35,928 nt of DNA from Phocaeicola sp. (lineage in GTDB: Bacteria > Bacteroidota > Bacteroidia > Bacteroidales > Bacteroidaceae): assembly GCA_029257865.1 (NCBI GenBank), contig JARIAN010000037.1, positions 1 through 35,928 of the forward strand. The letters are read 5' to 3'. The notes beneath the pieces were generated by a model. The model saw only the letters and a list, made by a program, of their open reading frames with translations. It did not search any database and was not told the origin of the DNA. The position numbers and the translations under genes are program-made. Shown here one piece after another: positions 28,420-35,928 of this stretch; position 1 is the stretch's first letter; each line of letters starts with the position of its first letter.

Positions 28420-29565
28420 ATGAGAAAATTTTTACGATTCACTCCTATCCTATGGATAGCCATCTTCATTCTTTCGGCCTGCAAACCCAAAAGTAATACT
28501 CAAACGACTAGTGAAAGCGGAGATACTTTGCAATTGAAATATGCCGAATATCTCCATATTATACACTACAAAGACTACACTAAAGTAGTACTAACCAATC
28601 CATGGAAGAAGGATAAATTGCTCGGTACTTATCTACTCACTAACCGGAACAAGCCTCTTCCTTCCCATTTACCACAAGAGGGTACAGTGATTCAGGTACC
28701 GCTACAGCATTCGCTGGTCTACTCAGCCGTGCATTGCAGCCTAATGGAAGAACTCGGCGTGCTGAATGCACTGGGTGGCGTATGCGACCTGCCGTATATT
28801 GCGATACCTGCCATACAACAACGATACCAGGACGGCCTGCTCATCCATGCCGGAAGCAGCATGAACCCTGATATGGAAAAAGTCATCGAAATGGCACCAG
28901 ATGCCATCCTTTTGTCGCCCTTTGAAGGAAACACCGGATACGGACGTATCGAAAAACTACATATCCCAATCATTGAATGTGCCGACTATATGGAAAGCTC
29001 GGCTCTAGGGCGTGCCGAATGGATTCATTTCTTTGGCTTGCTTTTCGGGAAAGAGCAGCAAGCCGACCTCCTCTTCCAAGGCATCGAAAAGGAATATCTC
29101 AAACTGAAGGCTTCGGCCTTGCAGACTGCCACTCGCCCTACTGTTATCAGTGAACTGAAGATGGGAAGTACTTGGTATGTGGCTGGAGGAAATAGCACTA
29201 CTGCCAAACTCTTTGCTGATGCAGGGGCAGACTACCTTTTCTCTTACCTACCGCAAAGCGGCTCTGTACCGATGAGTTTTGAATCGGTATTCGACCGGGG
29301 GCAACAAGCCGACTTCTGGCTCATCAAGTACAACCAACAGCATGACAAAACCTACCGCGAGATACAACAGGAATTTGCTCCTTATGCCGAGTTCCAGGCT
29401 TTTAAACAAAAAAAAATTTATGGATGCAATACTAGAGTGGTCCGCTTCTACGAAGAGTCTCCTTTCCATCCTGAACGAATTTTAGAAAACTTGATCCATA
29501 TCTTTCACCCTGAAGTTGCCACTTCCAAAACATACACCCAATATTTCACCCCTCTTAGCGACTGA
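28420..29565 (+). CDS. ABC importer substrate-binding lipoprotein (BtuF/FecB class)
   Basis: 381 aa. The signal peptide ends in lipobox LSAC (Cys at residue 21). The body has the two-lobed TroA/BtuF-like pattern: HSLVYSAVHCSLMEELGVLNALGGVCD in the first lobe, NPDMEKVIEMAPDAILLSP near residue 150, and a long linking helix. Family members capture cobalamin, haem or ferric siderophores and hand them to a FecCD permease. The permease gene follows after 8 bases and the ATPase after that, giving a complete importer. Without a TonB-dependent receptor or riboswitch nearby, the substrate cannot be settled. Confidence 0.92.
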   Translation: MRKFLRFTPILWIAIFILSACKPKSNTQTTSESGDTLQLKYAEYLHIIHYKDYTKVVLTNPWKKDKLLGTYLLTNRNKPLPSHLPQEGTVIQVPLQHSLVYSAVHCSLMEELGVLNALGGVCDLPYIAIPAIQQRYQDGLLIHAGSSMNPDMEKVIEMAPDAILLSPFEGNTGYGRIEKLHIPIIECADYMESSALGRAEWIHFFGLLFGKEQQADLLFQGIEKEYLKLKASALQTATRPTVISELKMGSTWYVAGGNSTTAKLFADAGADYLFSYLPQSGSVPMSFESVFDRGQQADFWLIKYNQQHDKTYREIQQEFAPYAEFQAFKQKKIYGCNTRVVRFYEESPFHPERILENLIHIFHPEVATSKTYTQYFTPLSD

Positions 29566-29573
29566 CCAACCCC

Positions 29574-30605
29574 ATGAAACTACATCCCATACGCTTGTGC
29601 CTTTTCACAGCATTGCTCATCTTCCTACTACTGGTGGCCAACCTCTGTTTCGGCTCTGTGCAGATTCCGTTGACTGCACTTATCGAAATCTTACAAGGGT
29701 ATGAACCAGAAAAAACAAGTTGGGCTTTCATTGTTTGGCAGTCTCGCCTGCCGCAAGCTATCACAGCTCTTCTGTGTGGAGGAGCCCTAGCTGCTTCCGG
29801 ACTGATGCTGCAAACCACCTTTCACAATCCGCTAGCCGATTCCTCCATCTTGGGCATCAGTGCCGGAGCCAGCCTGGGAGTGGCACTGGTCATGCTTCTT
29901 ATGGGCAGCACTTTCAGTGCCGGAAGTGTGGTTCTTTCCGGATTCTTAGCCATCATAGCCGGAGCTTTTTTAGGAGCTATTGTTGTGATGGGAATTATCT
30001 TATTGTTGTCGCATTTCATCAGGAATCACATTATGCTACTTATTGCAGGAATCATGATAGGATACATTGCCTCTTCTGCCATCACTTTACTCAATTTCTT
30101 CTCCAATGCCGAAGGGGTTCAGTCTATGGTGCTATGGGGAATGGGGTCCTTTGGAGGAGTGTCAAGGCAACAACTCCCTTACTTTGCCGGCTTCATTGCT
30201 GTGGGACTGTTAATAGCTGTTTTACTTATCAAACCGCTCAATGCATTCCTCTTAGGAGAACGATATGCAGAAAACTTGGGAGTAAACATCCGGCGTACCC
30301 GCCACTTGCTACTCTTTTCCACCGGACTACTTACTGCTATCACCACGGCATTCTGCGGACCGGTATCCTTCATCGGTCTGGCTGTGCCTCACATTGCACG
30401 CCTTATTACCGGCACCTCAAACCATAACCTGCTCATGCCTTTCACTATCTTGCTAGGAAGTTGCACGACTTTGGTATGCAATCTTGCATGTGTCTTGCCG
30501 GGCGACAACGGGCTCATCCCACTCAATGCCGTAACTCCGGTTATTGGTGCACCCGTCATTATTTATGTCATCATCAACCAACGAAAAATCCAGTATTTCA
30601 ACTAA
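29574..30605 (+). CDS. ABC importer permease (FecCD/BtuC family)
   Basis: 343 aa with about ten membrane helices. FecCD hallmarks are VWQSRLPQAITALLCGGALAASGLMLQ near residue 60, NPLADSSILGISAGASLG near 85, and GPVSFIGLAVPHIAR near 265 (the coupling-loop region). It forms a homodimer in the inner membrane with the ATPase encoded 4 bases downstream. Second gene of the operon. Confidence 0.96.
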   Translation: MKLHPIRLCLFTALLIFLLLVANLCFGSVQIPLTALIEILQGYEPEKTSWAFIVWQSRLPQAITALLCGGALAASGLMLQTTFHNPLADSSILGISAGASLGVALVMLLMGSTFSAGSVVLSGFLAIIAGAFLGAIVVMGIILLLSHFIRNHIMLLIAGIMIGYIASSAITLLNFFSNAEGVQSMVLWGMGSFGGVSRQQLPYFAGFIAVGLLIAVLLIKPLNAFLLGERYAENLGVNIRRTRHLLLFSTGLLTAITTAFCGPVSFIGLAVPHIARLITGTSNHNLLMPFTILLGSCTTLVCNLACVLPGDNGLIPLNAVTPVIGAPVIIYVIINQRKIQYFN

Positions 30606-30609
30606 CCTC

Positions 30610-31641
30610 ATGAATACCTCTTACATTGTTCTAGAAGCCAACAACCTTTGCATCGGTTACCGCAACAGAAAACAAACTGCCGTGATACACTCTCAACTAG
30701 ACTTTACTCTTCGCAAAGGAGAACTCACCTGTCTGTTGGGCAAAAACGGAGCAGGAAAATCTACTTTGCTGCGTACACTTGCGGGAACACAACCTCACCT
30801 ATCAGGAGAACTAAAACTCAACGGAAAAGAACTATATAATTTCACTGAAACCGAACGCTCTAGAAATATTGGCATCGTACTGACCGACCGCACACAAACC
30901 GGCGGACTAACGGTAAGAGAATTGGTAGCACTAGGCAGACAGCCACATACCGGATTCTTTGGAAGACTCTCTAAAAAGGACTTCCAACTAATAGACCATG
31001 CTATGCAAGCCGTAGGTATTGAACACAAGGCTGAGCACTACATAGCTGAACTTTCCGATGGAGAACGACAGAAAACCATGATAGCCAAAGTATTGGTACA
31101 AGAATGCCCGGTTATACTTCTTGATGAACCAACTGCTTTTCTTGACATCGCCAGCCGCATTGAAATCATGAATCTGCTGCACAGACTAGCAGAAACAGAA
31201 AATAAAGCCATTCTAATGTCGACACACGATATCGAACAGGCATTGATGCTCTCCGATAGGTTATGGCTGCTTTCAGAATCGAAAGGACTGGAAACCGGAG
31301 TTACAGAAGACCTTGTGCTAAACGGACAACTCAACGGTTTGTTCAACAACAACATTCAATTCGACATTCTGAGCGGAAGTTATGCTCCACTAAACCAAAG
31401 TAGAAAGCAAATCAGCCTAGAGGCTGGCAACGAATGTCTGGCAAAATGGTCAAAAAACGCAATGGCAAGAATCGGAATCGAAACTATAGAGGCAAAGACC
31501 GACTGGCAAGGTACCCGCCTAATTGTGCAAGATAAAAAACATCTCTCTTGGACACTCTCACCCACTGACGTCAGACACTTCTCTTCATTTGAAGAACTCA
31601 CAACTGCTATCAAAGACTGGATTCGCACACAACTGGTTTAG
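30610..31641 (+). CDS. ABC importer ATPase (FecE/BtuD family) with C-terminal extension
   Basis: 343 aa from the ATG at 30610, four bases after the permease stop; the frame to 30544 only overlaps the permease. Walker A is GKNGAGKST near residue 40, the signature is LSDGERQKT (Asp in place of the usual second Gly), Walker B is VILLDEPTAFLD and the H-loop is MSTHD. The ATPase core ends near residue 250. About 95 further residues follow with no motif I know; FecE-type proteins are usually about 255-270 aa. This extension may be a regulatory domain. Last gene of the importer operon. Confidence 0.95.
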   Translation: MNTSYIVLEANNLCIGYRNRKQTAVIHSQLDFTLRKGELTCLLGKNGAGKSTLLRTLAGTQPHLSGELKLNGKELYNFTETERSRNIGIVLTDRTQTGGLTVRELVALGRQPHTGFFGRLSKKDFQLIDHAMQAVGIEHKAEHYIAELSDGERQKTMIAKVLVQECPVILLDEPTAFLDIASRIEIMNLLHRLAETENKAILMSTHDIEQALMLSDRLWLLSESKGLETGVTEDLVLNGQLNGLFNNNIQFDILSGSYAPLNQSRKQISLEAGNECLAKWSKNAMARIGIETIEAKTDWQGTRLIVQDKKHLSWTLSPTDVRHFSSFEELTTAIKDWIRTQLV

Positions 31642-31674
31642 ACTATTATTATCTTTTCCTTATTAACTAGATAA

Positions 31675-31757
31675 TTTACAATAGTATTATGCATAAACTT
31701 TTTAGATGTTAACAAATGTAAATACATGGGGGGGGTAAAAAATAATCATTAATTTTG
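31675..31757 (+). promoter_or_regulatory. Promoter region of regulator 2 with G8 tract
   Basis: The -7 element TAATTTTG (31750-31757) matches consensus. At the -33 position, instead of TTTG, stands an uninterrupted run of eight G (31728-31735). Just upstream are two small palindromes, TGTTAACA (31707-31714) and ATGTA-AA-TACAT (31716-31727). TTTACAATAG at 31675-31684 recurs exactly at 33552-33561. The leader to the ATG at 31900 is about 135 nt. The rest of the 258-base gap is AT-rich with nothing else recognisable. Confidence 0.5.
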
Positions 31758-31899
31758 AAAACAAAATCAAGAATCGGCAACCATAAAAACAAAGAATCCC
31801 CGATTCACGACAAAGCGAGTAAACATATTAAAATTAGCCTTAATAAATAATAGTATATAGAAAAAGGAAGATTCTTTTCTTCATAACTTATCGGCAGTC

Positions 31900-33543
31900 A
31901 TGAATAAAAATAGAAATATAATTCTGGCAATAGTGGCAACTACATTGCTATCATGCACAAGTGATTCGACTTCTACCCTTTCATTTGAGGACACAGTAGT
32001 CTTTATGGAAAGCAACCCCAAACATTTTCTAGCCAAACTAGACACGACTACAGCAAATACTAAATTAAAAGATGAAGATGATGCAACAACCTTCTTACTG
32101 AAATCAATGTGCAATAACTATATAGATGAAAATTCATTTCCTCCTGTCACAGACATGGAAACATGTGCATCGATAATTTCGGAATCACACGATGACTGGA
32201 AAAGACTGGAATCTCTTCTGTTTCTCGCTAGAGTATATCACCACGAAAAGAACTTAAACAAAGAAATATCCATCATCAATAAAGCACTTGAAATCGCAAA
32301 AAACAAAAATAGCAGCAGATGGGTTTTCTATCTCTACACCTATCTTGGAGAAATTTATTTCTACAATGTAGACTTGCTAAGATATGCCGAATATATGAAC
32401 TTGGCAAAAGAATTCTACAATGAAGGAAATGCGGAAAATTTCAGCACATACACACAGATACAAATCGGAAAAACTCATATATTCAACAGTGAATTCAAGA
32501 AAGCAATAGAACTACTAACTAATATTACCCAAACTATAGGAGACAGTCATGCCTATTACAGCTATAGTCATTACCTGCTAGGAATTGCACATTTCAAACT
32601 GAAAGATTGGAACACCTGTATCCAACATACCGAAAAGGCTTTGCCGGGAATGCAGAAAAACCGAAGCCTCTTCTTGAGCTATTCTATGCTCGCCTACTGC
32701 TATTACACTATCGGCAAAATTGATTTAGCAGAAAAATATAAGAAACTGGCCATCCAGCATGATACCCTTGAGGAAAATAGCTTCATAGAAATTGAATTCT
32801 ACAAGATATGTGCTGAATTTGCCGAACAGAACCATGACACCCTAAAAAAAGTACACTACCTCAACCATGTGATAGAAGTGTATGAAAACAAATTGCGCGC
32901 ACTAAACGACAAGACCCTGAGCGGGGTATTCCTTAAATATGAATTCGACCAAAAACGCAAGGAGTACAAAAACAGACTCACCTCCTACAAGTATGTAATG
33001 GCACTGCTGAGCATAGCATTACTCGCATTCGTATGGGTATATCACAACAAAAAGAAACAGCAGGCATACCGCTTGATGCTACTTCAGGAACAGATAGAAA
33101 AATTACAGTCGGTTACGTGTATAAACGATGAAGTAAAAAATATGATTCTACGGGACTTGGAAGTGGCACGACGCATTTCATACCTCAAATATTCTGCCAA
33201 CGACAAAGGAACTAAATTGCTTCAAGATATTGAGAAACTGAATCTGCTCAACGGAAATAAATTGCTTAATAGCCAGTGGAATGACTTCTTCCGACACGTT
33301 GACATCATTTTTGACGGTTTTTATAGCAAACTCACAGAAAAATATTCACAGCTACTCGGAGAGAAGGAAATCCAGTTGTGCTGTATGCTCATTGTAGGAT
33401 TCCGAGCTGAAGAGATTGCCGCTGTATGGGGACAGAGTATCTATACGGTTCATAAATGCAAAACAAGTGTAAGAAAGAAACTCTCTACTCCTGAAGGAAA
33501 AGATTTGATTTCTTATCTAAAAGAACAATTATACGAGGTGTAA
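31900..33543 (+). CDS. Regulator 2: lipoprotein-signal TPR protein with membrane segment and LuxR-like HTH
   Basis: 547 aa, a paralogue of regulator 1, roughly 45% identical by eye. Order: signal peptide with lipobox LLSC (Cys at 19); the shared FED-V-ESNP-FLAKLDTTTA opening; TPR-like helical repeats (about 60-340); a membrane segment (about 364-381, ALLSIALLAFVWVYH); a basic stretch and coiled-coil helix; and a LuxR/GerE-like HTH (about 486-535) with EEIAAVWGQSIYTVHKCKT. The recognition region differs from regulator 1 at only one position from EIAAVWGQS to VHKCKT. It stands directly upstream of DUF3575 and DUF3868 genes, in the place often occupied by a regulator in fimbrial loci. Predicted role: membrane-bound transcription factor for the following operon. 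Confidence 0.87.
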   Translation: MNKNRNIILAIVATTLLSCTSDSTSTLSFEDTVVFMESNPKHFLAKLDTTTANTKLKDEDDATTFLLKSMCNNYIDENSFPPVTDMETCASIISESHDDWKRLESLLFLARVYHHEKNLNKEISIINKALEIAKNKNSSRWVFYLYTYLGEIYFYNVDLLRYAEYMNLAKEFYNEGNAENFSTYTQIQIGKTHIFNSEFKKAIELLTNITQTIGDSHAYYSYSHYLLGIAHFKLKDWNTCIQHTEKALPGMQKNRSLFLSYSMLAYCYYTIGKIDLAEKYKKLAIQHDTLEENSFIEIEFYKICAEFAEQNHDTLKKVHYLNHVIEVYENKLRALNDKTLSGVFLKYEFDQKRKEYKNRLTSYKYVMALLSIALLAFVWVYHNKKKQQAYRLMLLQEQIEKLQSVTCINDEVKNMILRDLEVARRISYLKYSANDKGTKLLQDIEKLNLLNGNKLLNSQWNDFFRHVDIIFDGFYSKLTEKYSQLLGEKEIQLCCMLIVGFRAEEIAAVWGQSIYTVHKCKTSVRKKLSTPEGKDLISYLKEQLYEV

Positions 33544-33547
33544 AATT

Positions 33548-33632
33548 GTACTTTACAATAGAAAAATCGTACTTTACAACTTTTTCTTAAAATCCACACT
33601 TGATTATCAACGATTTACAAAACAAATTACAA
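33548..33632 (+). promoter_or_regulatory. Putative operator array downstream of regulator 2
   Basis: GTACTTTACAA occurs twice in direct repeat, at 33548-33558 and 33569-33579, a period of 21 bp or two helical turns. TTGATTATCA follows at 33600-33609, then TTTACAA at 33614-33620 and TTACAA at 33627-33632. The array ends about 20 bp before the -33 element, a usual place for an activator. The motif order and spacing match 1476-1397 on the other strand. Confidence 0.6.
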
Positions 33633-33652
33633 GAAAATATCAGATAATACAA

Positions 33653-33683
33653 TTTGAAATACCAACAGAATAATCTAATTTTG
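33653..33683 (+). promoter_or_regulatory. Promoter of the fimbrial operon
   Basis: TTTG (33653-33656), 19 bp, TAATTTTG (33676-33683) is a perfect Bacteroides promoter. The leader is about 105 nt to the DUF3575 ATG at 33796. A second possible -7 element, TAGTTTTG (33752-33759), lacks a properly spaced -33 element. A 12-bp palindrome, ACAAA-CA-TTTGT, lies in the leader at 33715-33726. I looked for inverted repeats flanking the promoter that would allow inversion and saw none. Confidence 0.7.
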
Positions 33684-33795
33684 CAATGTCAAAACAAAAC
33701 AAAATGTGACTAAAACAAACATTTGTAATTATTATAATTTTCATTAGGTATTAGTTTTGATTGTTTTTTAGAGTATAATATAGTGGTAATAAAAA

Positions 33796-34359
33796 ATGAG
33801 AAATTGTATGTTAGCCCTGCTGTTTTGCTTACTGCCGGTATTGGGCTTTGCGCAACATGTATCAGTAAAAACGAACCTGCTGTACGATGCTACTGCCTCA
33901 ATAAATGGTGGTGTGGAATTTTCAGTTGGAAAGAAAATGACAGTAGACCTCTCAGGAAACTACAATGCGTGGGACTTTTCCGGAAATAAGAAATGGAGAC
34001 ACATTCTGGTTCAACCTGAATGGAGATATTGGCTGTGTGAACGGACAAACGGACATTTCTTCGGAGTGCATGCGCATTGGGCAAAGTTTAATATAGGTAA
34101 TGTGAAAATGCCTTTTGGCTTATGGAAGGAAACTAGAGACCATCGTTTCCAAGGTGACCTTTGGGGAGGAGGACTGACTTATGGATATGCCTTGCCACTT
34201 AGCAGGCACTTCAATATGGAAGCGCTCATTGGAATAGGTTATATCAGAGCTATTTTCGACAAATATCCCGACGGGGATTGTGGAAATGTGTTGCTGTCTG
34301 ATAAAAAGAACTATTTCGGACCAACTAAATTGGCTCTCAATTTAGTTTATGTGTTCTGA
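33796..34359 (+). CDS. DUF3575 family outer-membrane protein of a fimbrial locus
   Basis: 187 aa from the ATG at 33796. Signal peptide 1-19 (ends GFAQ). The mature protein opens with VSVKTNLLYDATASINGGVEF, the DUF3575 hallmark, and has alternating amphipathic strands with aromatic girdles (WRYWLCERTNGHFFGVHAHWA, LWGGGLTYGYALPL) ending in the terminal aromatic YVF typical of outer-membrane beta-barrels. The usual neighbours in Bacteroidota are a DUF3868 protein and Mfa/FimA-type fimbrillins, and the DUF3868 gene follows here after 66 bases. The exact role is unproven; an outer-membrane accessory function for fimbriae is the likely reading. Confidence 0.9.
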   Translation: MRNCMLALLFCLLPVLGFAQHVSVKTNLLYDATASINGGVEFSVGKKMTVDLSGNYNAWDFSGNKKWRHILVQPEWRYWLCERTNGHFFGVHAHWAKFNIGNVKMPFGLWKETRDHRFQGDLWGGGLTYGYALPLSRHFNMEALIGIGYIRAIFDKYPDGDCGNVLLSDKKNYFGPTKLALNLVYVF

Positions 34360-34425
34360 CACAATATCCTATACCAAAACGGATTTTGTATTATTTAAAT
34401 TCTGACTTTCTTAATTTTTTGTTAA

Positions 34426-35862
34426 ATGAAAAATAATGTTAGGCTGTATCTATCACTGATGCTGCTGGCTACTGCTACACCCTTTTTCGCTCAAAAATTT
34501 GATGTGAAAGACTGGAACTTGATGAAAGGCAAAGACAGTCTGTATGTTTCTTTCCGCCTCTCATCCGAGCATATGGATATTCCTTCAAACCAATCTATCA
34601 GACTGATACCCATGCTGGTAAAAGAAGATAGTGTGTATACTCTCAAACCGGTTATTCTGGCGGGAAGACGACAATTTATCGCTTCTCAGAGAAGAAAGGA
34701 CAATGGATTGTTGGTGCACTCAGGTTCACAAGACAGTTTGGTAGTTGACTACCGCTCGGCTGTTGCATATAGTAAATGGATGAACACCGCAGATATGGTA
34801 CTCTCAATGGACCGTTGCGGATGTGGGGGCGACCCGTATGACAGCGACAATATGCTGCTCCGTAAGCTCGACTTAAACGTGCCGGTTTATCAACCAAAAC
34901 CGATACTGGCATTCGCTGTCCCTGAAGTGGAGGCGGTAAAACATCGTGAGGAAACCGGTTCTGCATTCCTGGATTTCCCTGTAAACAAAACGGTCATCCA
35001 TCCTGATTACAGAAGAAACTCGGTGGAACTGGAAAAAATCCGCCAAACAATAGAAGTGGTGAAAAACGATACCAACACCTATATTACGGGCATTGAAATT
35101 CATGGCTATGCCTCACCGGAAGGTAGCTTTGACAACAACCGCCGTCTGGCACAGGGACGTGCCGAGGCTCTCAAACAGTATGTGCGCGGACAGTATGGAT
35201 TTGCCGATACTATTTTCCAAGTGCGCTCTACTCCGGAGGACTGGGACGGACTGAGAAAGTATGTGGAGCAGTCGTCTCTCGAACAGCGAGATCGTGTATT
35301 GTCTATCATTGATAGTCGATTGGATGAGGATGAAAAGAACAGCCGCATTGAGAAAATTGACGGCAGAAAGACTTATCTGTTCCTGCTGAACAATGTTTAT
35401 CCGGCTTTGCGTCATTCCGACTATACGGTGCGTTATACGGTGCGTCCGTTTAATGTGGAAGAAGCTAAACAGATATTGAATACTCGTCCGCAGCTCCTCA
35501 GCCTGAACGAAATGTTTATGGTGGCGAAGGATTCTGAACCGGGAAGTGAGGAGTTCAAGAGGGTGTTTGAAATTGCCGTGAACCTCTTCCCGGAGGATAC
35601 GACTGCCAACTTGAATGCAGCTAACATTGCGCTTTCTGAAGGCAACTGGCAACGTGCTGAACGCTATCTGCTGAAAGCCGGTGATTCACCAAAAGCTACC
35701 TTGGCACGTGGTATCTGCGCCTTGCTGAAAGGGGATTATGATCAGGCTGAAAAACTGCTCATGGAGGCATCGAAGGAAGGTATTCCTGAAGCGGAAATGA
35801 ACTTGGAGCAACTGGAGCTGAAACGGGAAAATATCAAACGTATCAAAGAGAATAATTTATAA
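34426..35862 (+). CDS. DUF3868/OmpA-like fimbrial-locus protein with TPR tail
   Basis: 478 aa. Signal peptide 1-22 (ends FFAQ). The DUF3868 domain covers about 25-165 and includes the DRCGCGG cysteine cluster near residue 128. An OmpA-C-like peptidoglycan-binding region follows (about 180-320), with IHGYASPEGSFDNNRRLAQGR near 225. The last ~100 residues form TPR-like helices (NLFPEDTTANLNAANIALSEG). It is probably an outer-membrane or periplasmic anchor that links fimbrial machinery to the cell wall. It follows the DUF3575 gene and precedes the gene cut by the window edge, in the order familiar from Mfa/Fim loci. Confidence 0.9.
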   Translation: MKNNVRLYLSLMLLATATPFFAQKFDVKDWNLMKGKDSLYVSFRLSSEHMDIPSNQSIRLIPMLVKEDSVYTLKPVILAGRRQFIASQRRKDNGLLVHSGSQDSLVVDYRSAVAYSKWMNTADMVLSMDRCGCGGDPYDSDNMLLRKLDLNVPVYQPKPILAFAVPEVEAVKHREETGSAFLDFPVNKTVIHPDYRRNSVELEKIRQTIEVVKNDTNTYITGIEIHGYASPEGSFDNNRRLAQGRAEALKQYVRGQYGFADTIFQVRSTPEDWDGLRKYVEQSSLEQRDRVLSIIDSRLDEDEKNSRIEKIDGRKTYLFLLNNVYPALRHSDYTVRYTVRPFNVEEAKQILNTRPQLLSLNEMFMVAKDSEPGSEEFKRVFEIAVNLFPEDTTANLNAANIALSEGNWQRAERYLLKAGDSPKATLARGICALLKGDYDQAEKLLMEASKEGIPEAEMNLEQLELKRENIKRIKENNL

Positions 35863-35896
35863 TATTTATCAATCTATTTTTTATCAATTTTCAACT

Positions 35897-35928
35897 ATGA
35901 ACATGAACAAATTTTTGTTCGCAAGCAT
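35897..35928 (+). CDS. Start of a further gene, probably a fimbrial lipoprotein (cut by the window edge)
   Basis: ATG at 35897 (or 35903), 34 bases after the preceding stop, gives MNMNKFLFAS before the window ends: a basic start leading into a hydrophobic stretch, as in a signal peptide. By position this should be a FimB/Mfa2 or fimbrillin-type subunit. Only ten residues are visible, so the product is inferred from neighbours alone. Confidence 0.5.
   Translation, partial: MNMNKFLFAS

Noticed and set aside
29720-30427. 235-codon plus-strand frame inside the permease gene
   Set aside because: It lies in another frame of a clear FecCD permease, and its His-, Ser- and Cys-rich composition is that of a shadow frame.
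33544-33795. Invertible fimbrial promoter flanked by inverted repeats
   Set aside because: Invertible promoters are known for Bacteroidota surface loci, so I looked for inverted repeats on both sides of the promoter. Only direct repeats and a short 12-bp palindrome are present, and there is no recombinase gene nearby.

Overview
The window is a chromosomal segment of a gut-type Bacteroidota, most likely Bacteroides or Phocaeicola. Several things point there: promoters of the TTTG / TAnnTTTG type, a one-protein hybrid two-component sensor, Bacteroidota-type lipoprotein signals, DUF3575/DUF3868 fimbrial-locus proteins, and moderate-to-low GC with AT-rich intergenic DNA. I saw no tRNA, rRNA, CRISPR array, complete insertion sequence or prophage. 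Most of the window is ordinary core or near-core gene content.

Layout, left to right. (1) 121-3123, minus strand: an unrecognised surface-type lipoprotein, preceded by a membrane regulator with TPR repeats, a membrane segment and a LuxR-like HTH (regulator 1). (2) 3326-7352, plus strand: LemA, a TPM-domain protein, chorismate synthase and an M20 dipeptidase, ending at a strong bidirectional terminator. (3) 7436-8326, minus: a glucosaminidase with LysM repeats. (4) 8501-14730, minus: a tripartite RND efflux operon, possibly led by a small membrane protein. (5) About 14.8-15.3 kb: a non-coding stretch holding an unusual 86-bp composite palindrome and the prfC terminator. (6) 15317-18971, minus: a LysE-type exporter, DUF4924, rfbD and prfC, tightly packed. 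(7) 19107-22811, plus: purL. (8) 23099-28284, plus: a hybrid two-component sensor followed by a split chromate-type transporter pair. (9) 28420-31641, plus: a complete BtuFCD/FecBCD-like ABC importer. (10) 31900-35928, plus: regulator 2, a paralogue of regulator 1, then DUF3575, DUF3868/OmpA and the first codons of a further gene. This looks like the start of a Mfa/Fim-type fimbria locus that runs off the window.

The most interesting signal is regulatory. The two regulator paralogues sit about 29 kb apart on opposite strands. Each is followed by a 240-250 bp intergenic region and then an exported-protein gene. The two intergenic regions share an ordered set of short motifs: (G/T)TACAA, TTACAA, TTGATTATCA, TTACAA and TAATTTTG. 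The total span is identical, 123 bp from the first motif to the -7 element, and each internal spacing agrees to within 1 bp. The recognition-helix regions of the two regulators are nearly identical. I infer a family of membrane-anchored, lipoprotein-signal-bearing transcription factors, each acting on a promoter immediately downstream of its own gene. One appears to control a fimbrial operon and the other an unknown surface lipoprotein. The fimbrial-side regulator also has a run of eight G at its -33 promoter position, a possible phase-variation site.
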